Assembly: GCA_036745195.1 (NCBI GenBank)
Contig: DAIOGO010000091.1
Location: forward strand, 1 to 10,447
DNA from: JBFHRE01 sp036745195
GTDB taxonomy: Bacteria > Actinomycetota > Acidimicrobiia > Spongiisociales > ZC4RG35
Length of the DNA stretch: 10,447 bases
Direction: 5' to 3'
Position 1 is the stretch's first letter; the number at the start of each line of letters is the position of its first letter. This document shows positions 6,540 to 10,447 of this stretch, in pieces. The notes beneath the pieces are model-generated. The model was not told where the DNA came from, searched no databases, and worked only from the letters and a program-made list of their open reading frames with translations. The position numbers and the translations under genes were made by a program.

Positions 6540-7895
6540 TCAGAGGCTCTCGATCAGCTTGTCGACCCGGTCGTCGAACGCCCGGAAGGGGTCCTTGCAC
6601 AACACTGTCCGCTGGGCCTGGTCGTTGAGCTTGAGGTGGACCCAATCCACCGTGAAGTCTCGCTTCTTGGCCTTGGCCGCCTTGATGAATGCTCCTCGCA
6701 GCCGGGCTCTGGTGGTCTGCGGGGGCTCGACCACCGCCCGGGCGATCCGCTCGTCGGTCACGACTCGTTCCATCATCCCCTTGCTCTGCATGAGGTAGAA
6801 GATGCCTCGGGACCGGTTGACGTCGTGATAGGCCAGGTCGAGCATCGCCAGCCGGGGCGAGCTCATCGGGATGTCGCGCCGGGTCCGGTACTCCTCGAGC
6901 ATCCGGTACTTGGCCACCCAGTCGATCTCGCGATCGAGGTTCATCGGGTCCTTCTCGAGATTGGTGAGCAGGTATTCCCAGCGTTCCACCGCCGATTGGA
7001 TCTCGAGCGGAAACCCGACGTTGCGCGCAAACCGCAGGGTCTTGTCGAGGTACTCCCACTGGAGGTCGAGTGCCGACAGTTCGCGGCCGTTGGCCAGCTT
7101 CACCTTGCGGCGTCCGGTCATGTCGTGGGCAATCTCGCGAATCGCCCTGATCGGGTTCTCCAGTGTGAGATCGCGGAACACCACGTCCCGCTCGATCATG
7201 TGGAGCAGGGCGGCCATGGTCCCCACCTTCACGAACGTGGCGTATTCGCTCATGTTCGAGTCCCCGGCGATCACGTGCAGACGGCGAAACCGCTCGGCGT
7301 CGGCGTGCGGTTCGTCGCGGGTGTTGATGATCGGGCGGCTGCGGGTGGTCGCCGAGGACACCCCCTCCCAGATGTGCTCGGCCCGCTGGGAGATGGAGAA
7401 CTGGGTTCCCCGCGGGGTCTGCATGAGCTTGCCCGCCCCCAGGAACAGCTGCCGGGTCACCAGGAAGGGCAGCAAGGTCTCGACCATCTTCTGGAAGTCC
7501 TTGTGCCGGGAGATCAGGTAGTTCTCGTGGCACCCGTAGCTGTTGCCGGCAGAGTCGGTGTTGTTCTTGAAGAGGTAGATGTCGCCTTTGATGCCTTCCT
7601 CTTCGAGACGGCTCTGGGCCGACGCAACCAGGTTCTCGAGGATGCGTTCTCCCGCCTTGTCGTGGGCCACCACGTCGGAGAGCCGATCACATTCGGGGGT
7701 GGCGTATTCGGGGTGGCTGCCGACGTCGAGATAGAGGCGGGCGCCATTCTCCAGAAAGACGTTGGATGACCGGCCCCAGCTGACCACCCGCCGGAACAGG
7801 TATCGGGCGACCTCGTCGGGACTCAGACGTCGTTGCCCGCGGAGGGTGCAGGTCACTCCGTACTCGTTCTCCAGACCAAAGATCCGGCGATCCAT
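6540..7895 (-). CDS. pafA: Pup-protein ligase PafA
   Basis: 451-residue Pup ligase, almost the same length as the mycobacterial enzyme (452). It phosphorylates the C-terminal Glu of Pup with ATP and joins it to lysine side chains of target proteins in the cytoplasm. The fold is related to glutamine synthetase and carboxylate-amine ligases. Visible hallmarks: GLENEYGVT (7-15) with Glu9 for Mg-ATP, the long conserved block RLSPDEVARYLFRRVVSWG (23-41), LYLDVGSHPEYAT (54-66) with Asp57 at the catalytic position, NNTDSAGNSYGCHENY, then RAEHIWEGVSSATTRSRP and INTRDEPHAD, shared with Dop. It is separated by 44 bp from prcA and lacks a ribosome site. A TANNNT hexamer 6 nt before the ATG suggests a leaderless transcript. 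The ATG at 7895 is the start because the conserved N-terminus RRIFGLENEYG begins right there. Confidence 0.98.
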   Translation of the reverse strand: MDRRIFGLENEYGVTCTLRGQRRLSPDEVARYLFRRVVSWGRSSNVFLENGARLYLDVGSHPEYATPECDRLSDVVAHDKAGERILENLVASAQSRLEEEGIKGDIYLFKNNTDSAGNSYGCHENYLISRHKDFQKMVETLLPFLVTRQLFLGAGKLMQTPRGTQFSISQRAEHIWEGVSSATTRSRPIINTRDEPHADAERFRRLHVIAGDSNMSEYATFVKVGTMAALLHMIERDVVFRDLTLENPIRAIREIAHDMTGRRKVKLANGRELSALDLQWEYLDKTLRFARNVGFPLEIQSAVERWEYLLTNLEKDPMNLDREIDWVAKYRMLEEYRTRRDIPMSSPRLAMLDLAYHDVNRSRGIFYLMQSKGMMERVVTDERIARAVVEPPQTTRARLRGAFIKAAKAKKRDFTVDWVHLKLNDQAQRTVLCKDPFRAFDDRVDKLIESL

Positions 7896-7912
7896 CCGGT
7901 CAGCCTATCGGG
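7895..7912 (-). promoter_or_regulatory. Candidate -10 element for leaderless pafA transcript
   Basis: Minus-strand TAGGCT (7907-7902), preceded by GA, matches the actinobacterial -10 pattern TANNNT. Six bases separate it from the A of the pafA ATG (7895), the spacing expected when transcription starts on the first base of the start codon. No Shine-Dalgarno is present in this gap, which agrees with leaderless translation. The -35 region is a C-run with no consensus. The gap between prcA and pafA is only 44 bp. Confidence 0.45.
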
Positions 7913-7939
7913 AACCGGCGGATGCGGGGGGAGTTGAGA

Positions 7940-8611
7940 TCAGGAAGGCGCCGTGAGGTCCTCGGGTTTGAGCCGGTGGAACGCCCTGCGCCCATTCGAA
8001 GTGTCGAGCACCGCCGCCTCCCAGCCCTCCGATTCGCGACCTTCGGCCTCGCGGAACCCGCCAATGGCGGCCTCGATCGCCTCCTGGCGGGTCATCCCCT
8101 CCCGGAACCGGCTTCGTACCGCCGTCTCGAGCGCCTCACTCTTTCCCCCGATGGCGGCCACATCGCGCTGGTCGTGGAGCGTACCGTCGTAGGTGATCCG
8201 GAACATGCGGCTGTCGGCCTGTCCGGCCCCCACCTCGCAGATCAGGATCTCCACTTCGAACGGCTTCGGCTCATGGCTGAAGATCTGACCGAGGGTCTGA
8301 GAGAACCCGGTGGCGAGGCCCATGGCGGTCACATCGGCCCGGCTGTACAGATAGCCCATCAGATCGGCCTGGCGGATTCCGGCCTTGCGCAGGGTCTCGA
8401 ATTCGTTGTATTTGCCCACCCCGGCGAAGGCCACCCGGTCGTACACCTCACTGATCTTCTGGAGCGCTCGCGAAGGGTTCTCGGCGAGCAGGAGTATCCC
8501 CTGGGCATACTCGACCGCCACGATCGACCGACCACGGGCGATGCCCTTGCGGGCGAACTCGGCCTTGTCCCTGACCAGTTGCTCCGGTGCGACGTAGAAG
8601 GGAACCGTCAT
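7940..8611 (-). CDS. prcA: 20S proteasome alpha subunit PrcA
   Basis: 223-residue non-catalytic alpha subunit. Seven copies form each outer ring of the 20S proteasome, gating entry and docking the ATPase. Recognised by the N-terminal gate helix PFYVAPEQLVRDKAEFARKGIARGRS (4-29; starts PFYVAPEQ), AENPSRALQKISEVYDRVAFAGVG (43-66; ends AFAGVG), with Lys52 at the position of the mycobacterial lysine that contacts activator C-termini, then KYNEFETLR, GYLYSRADVTA and RITYDGT (138-144). It lacks the N-terminal Thr nucleophile, as expected for an alpha subunit. It is shorter than the M. tuberculosis protein (248), missing the Gly/Ser-rich C-terminal tail. The ATG overlaps the prcB stop by 4 nt (ATGA), consistent with equal synthesis of both subunits. 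Confidence 0.97.
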   Translation of the reverse strand: MTVPFYVAPEQLVRDKAEFARKGIARGRSIVAVEYAQGILLLAENPSRALQKISEVYDRVAFAGVGKYNEFETLRKAGIRQADLMGYLYSRADVTAMGLATGFSQTLGQIFSHEPKPFEVEILICEVGAGQADSRMFRITYDGTLHDQRDVAAIGGKSEALETAVRSRFREGMTRQEAIEAAIGGFREAEGRESEGWEAAVLDTSNGRRAFHRLKPEDLTAPS

Positions 8612-9399
8612 CTGATGGACTCCAGCGCCCGCTCGGCCATCGGACGAAGTTCGTCGTCGGTCACCTCGACACCCCCGTCCCGGTCGATGACGAGCACGTT
8701 GGGGAAGATGCCCCGTCGCAGGTCCGGTCCACCGGTGGCGGTGTCCTCGGTGGCGGCCGCCACCAGGGTCTGCACCGTCAACTCCACCGCCTCGACCCGG
8801 GAGAGGTCAGGGCGCCAGGCGGTTCGCAAGAAGGATTTCGCCAGCCTCGATCCCGACCCGGTCGAGCCGAACTCGATCTCCTCGTAACGGCCGCCGACGA
8901 CGTCGAAGCTGAAGAGGCGGCCCCGCCCCTCGAACTCGTCGTACCCGGCGAAGAGCGGGACCACCACCAGTCCCTGCATGGCCATCGGAAGCTGGCCCCG
9001 CACCATCCTGGCGAGGAAGTTGGCCTTGCCCTCCAGGCTGAGACGGAGGCCTTCGATCTTCTCGTAGTGCTCGAGTTCGGTCTGGAACAGACGAACCATC
9101 TCGATGGCGATCCCGGCGGTGCCGGCGATGGCGACCGCCGAGTGGCGATCGGCCTGGAAGACCTTCTGGATCGTGCGATGGGCCACCAGGTGGCCTTCGG
9201 TCGCCTGACGGTCGCCGGCCATCACGACGCCGTCGACGAACTGGACCGCCAGCACGGTGGTTCCCTCGGGGGCATTGACCACCGACCCGACCGGCACCTC
9301 CCAGCGGGGGGAGGAACCAACCGATGCCAGTAGCTCGACGAAACTCGATCCGGGAAGGGGCACGTCCATGGGGAGGACGCGGTCGAACGGAACCCTCAC
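8608..9399 (-). CDS. prcB: 20S proteasome beta subunit PrcB (propeptide form)
   Basis: 263-residue catalytic subunit. Seven copies form each inner ring and become active after self-cleavage of the propeptide. Cleavage is expected between Gly46 and Thr47 in APEGTTVLAVQF, leaving Thr47 as the N-terminal nucleophile (mature Thr1). Asp63 in MAGDR (mature Asp17) and Lys79 in RTIQKVF (mature Lys33) complete the catalytic set. ELEHYEKIEG, MVRGQLPMAMQGL, the GSGS stretch, and ATGGPDLRRGIFP near the C-terminus are highly conserved in actinobacterial PrcB. The start is a GTG within a GTGA overlap with the pup stop, helped by AAGGG about 8 nt upstream. A later ATG (codon 11) has no ribosome site and is less likely. 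The 46-residue propeptide is somewhat shorter than that of M. tuberculosis. Confidence 0.97.
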   Translation of the reverse strand: MRVPFDRVLPMDVPLPGSSFVELLASVGSSPRWEVPVGSVVNAPEGTTVLAVQFVDGVVMAGDRQATEGHLVAHRTIQKVFQADRHSAVAIAGTAGIAIEMVRLFQTELEHYEKIEGLRLSLEGKANFLARMVRGQLPMAMQGLVVVPLFAGYDEFEGRGRLFSFDVVGGRYEEIEFGSTGSGSRLAKSFLRTAWRPDLSRVEAVELTVQTLVAAATEDTATGGPDLRRGIFPNVLVIDRDGGVEVTDDELRPMAERALESIR

Positions 9400-9578
9400 T
9401 GGCCGCCCTTCTGGACATAGTTCTTGACGAATTCCTCGGAGTTCTCCTCCAGCACGGAGTCGATCTCGTCGAGGAGGTCGTCGATGGCCTCGGTGTCGAT
9501 CTCGGATTTGGTGGCCTCGACCTCGGTTTCGTCCGTCTCGGGGGTCTCCCGGGGGCGGGCTCGCTCTCGTTCAGCCAT
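9396..9578 (-). CDS. pup: Prokaryotic ubiquitin-like protein Pup
   Basis: 60-residue, highly acidic, mostly disordered tag protein. It ends in Gly-Gly-Gln (58-60), the form that Dop must deamidate to Glu before PafA can attach it. The central part AIDDLLDEIDSVLEENSEEF (31-50) is the helix that binds the coiled coils of the ATPase Mpa/ARC. The tail VKNYVQKGGQ is the conserved recognition end. Lysines are at 24, 52 and 57. The Arg/Glu-rich N-terminus is the part that would be threaded into the ATPase. Its ATG lies inside the end of dop (8-nt overlap), and its ribosome site GGAGGA (7 nt upstream) is formed by the last dop codons. The stop overlaps prcB by 4 nt. Confidence 0.98.
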   Translation of the reverse strand: MAERERARPRETPETDETEVEATKSEIDTEAIDDLLDEIDSVLEENSEEFVKNYVQKGGQ

Positions 9579-10447
9579 GGCTCATTCCTCCTAGTGCTTC
9601 GATCAACTCGGCGGCGTCATCGACACTCTCGAGCAGGTCTCCGACCCGGGTGATGTCACCCCGAAGCGGTTCCATCATAGGAATACGCTCGAGATGCCTC
9701 TTTCCGGTGTCGAAGACCAGCGAATCCCAGTTGGCGGCGACCAGCGACTCCGGGAACCGGCTGACGCACTTTCCCCGGAAGTAGGCGCGGGTTCCCTCCG
9801 GAGGGTGCACCATCGCCCGGGTGATCTCCTCCTCCGAGAACAGCCGCCGTATCAGCCCTCGGTCGAGGAGACGCTCATAGGGGCTCCGGGCGGGGTCGAT
9901 GTCGTGATAGAGCAGGTCGATGACCCGCAGCTTGTGGTCCTGCCACGACAGCCCGTCCCGATCGACGTACTTCTCGATGAGTTGCTTCTTGGCAACCCAG
10001 TCGAGGCGGTCGCCACACCGGCCCGGGTCCACTTCGAGGTCCTCGAGCACCGATCGCCACTCGTCGATGACCCAGCTCCACACCGGGCCATCGAGTTCGC
10101 TCTCGACGTACTTGGACAACCATTCCAGGTAACGACCCTGGATCTCGAGGGGGGTGGCCGTGCCTCCGCCGTCGAGGGAGACCGGGGCGAACGGATCATG
10201 GCTGATCCGCCAGCACGCCTGGACCGGGTCCTGGAGCTCGATCGGGTCGGGCAGTGCCTTGTCCTCGAGCGCCGCCAGGAAGATGGACGTGACACCGAGC
10301 TTGAGCGCTATCTGGACCTGGGAACGGTTGGCGTCGCCGATGATCACATGGAGACGGCGGTAACGACTCGGGTCGCCATGCGGTTCGTCCCTGGTGTTGA
10401 TGATCGGGCGCTTGAGGGTGGTCTCCAGCCCCACCTCCTCCTCGAAG
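9571..10447 (-). CDS. dop: Pup deamidase/depupylase Dop, C-terminal part (5' end off window)
   Basis: The last roughly 291 codons of Dop, a paralogue of PafA. It converts the C-terminal Gln of Pup to Glu and also cleaves Pup from modified proteins, needing bound ATP but not steady hydrolysis. The frame is open through the window end: FEEE precedes VGLETTLKRP, which leads to INTRDEPHGDPSRYRRLHVIIGDANRSQ, the block typical of Dop rather than PafA. Later conserved stretches include WVAKKQLIEKYV, VIDLLYHDIDP and HPPEGTRAYFRGKCV. The N-terminal half with the catalytic Asp and the Dop-specific loop is missing, so activity cannot be judged. The GTG at 10434 is an internal valine, not a start. Full-length relatives are about 500 residues. 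The end MSHG carries the pup ribosome site and start codon. Confidence 0.96.
   Translation of the reverse strand, partial: FEEEVGLETTLKRPIINTRDEPHGDPSRYRRLHVIIGDANRSQVQIALKLGVTSIFLAALEDKALPDPIELQDPVQACWRISHDPFAPVSLDGGGTATPLEIQGRYLEWLSKYVESELDGPVWSWVIDEWRSVLEDLEVDPGRCGDRLDWVAKKQLIEKYVDRDGLSWQDHKLRVIDLLYHDIDPARSPYERLLDRGLIRRLFSEEEITRAMVHPPEGTRAYFRGKCVSRFPESLVAANWDSLVFDTGKRHLERIPMMEPLRGDITRVGDLLESVDDAAELIEALGGMSHG

Noticed and set aside
4968..6628. Two long plus-strand frames (322 and 331 codons) antisense to pafB and pafC.
   Set aside because: Same shadow pattern; both WYL regulators on the minus strand explain the codon bias.
6360..7769. A 469-codon open frame on the plus strand antisense to pafA and the start of pafB.
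   Set aside because: pafA on the other strand is highly conserved; this translation is low-complexity with no domain and no ribosome site.
8587..9333. Plus-strand frame of 248 codons opposite prcB.
   Set aside because: It mirrors the prcB codons, and the proteasome subunit's catalytic residues are all on the minus strand.
10432..10434. GTG as a start for a 287-residue Dop.
   Set aside because: The frame continues to the window edge with FEEE before VGLETT, as in full-length Dop, so this codon is an internal valine.
1..10447. A PafBC-type DNA-damage promoter motif (TTGTCRGTG, 8 bp, TANNNT) in this locus.
   Set aside because: Reading the intergenic gaps on both strands by eye gave no acceptable match; the nearest look-alikes are inside helY coding sequence and lack the -10.
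1..10447. CRISPR arrays, tRNA or rRNA genes, insertion sequences, phage genes.
   Set aside because: No regularly spaced repeats, cloverleaf sequences, transposase motifs or terminal repeats were seen; the window is almost filled by conserved housekeeping genes.

Overview
The window is one strand-uniform block from a high-GC actinobacterium (G+C roughly two thirds by eye). Every gene I can support reads on the minus strand. Pup, a 20S-type proteasome, PafA/Dop and PafBC together point to Actinomycetota. The gene order matches the mycobacterial dop-pup-prcB-prcA ... pafA-pafB-pafC-tatA-tatC-helY region. Protein sequences diverge enough from Mycobacterium (short PrcA, TatB-like TatA, extra zinc-ribbon gene, no visible mpa) that a deeper-branching class such as Acidimicrobiia is plausible; this is inference only.

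Layout in transcription order, from high to low coordinates. (1) Pup-proteasome block: dop (5' end cut by the window edge at 10447), pup, prcB, prcA, joined by overlaps of 8, 4 and 4 nt. (2) pafA, 44 bp after prcA, with no Shine-Dalgarno and a TANNNT hexamer placed for a leaderless transcript. A hairpin lies directly after its stop codon. (3) pafB-pafC, a 4-nt-overlapping pair of WYL regulators. (4) A 96-residue zinc-ribbon protein of unknown function, set off by about 116-118 bp on each side; the upstream gap holds a weak terminator and promoter candidate, and the downstream gap a long nested inverted repeat. (5) tatA/tatB-like, tatC and helY, joined by 4-nt overlaps, then the start of a diacylglycerol-kinase-family gene that leaves the window at base 1.

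How the genes work together: Dop deamidates the C-terminal Gln of Pup to Glu, PafA ligates Pup to substrate lysines, and pupylated proteins go to the PrcA/PrcB proteasome through an ATPase (Mpa/ARC) that is not in this window. Dop also removes Pup from substrates. PafB and PafC form a WYL-domain transcription regulator, known in mycobacteria to control DNA-damage genes. TatA and TatC belong to twin-arginine protein export. HelY is a Ski2/Mtr4-like helicase.

This is mainly a well-known system rather than an undescribed one. The parts most worth a second look are the zinc-ribbon gene, the nested inverted repeat at 4109-4174, the extended TatA/B protein with a duplicated LRW(I/V)GP(I/V)P motif and GPQRLP hinge, and two candidate leaderless promoters. 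Several long open frames on the plus strand are high-GC shadows of these genes.
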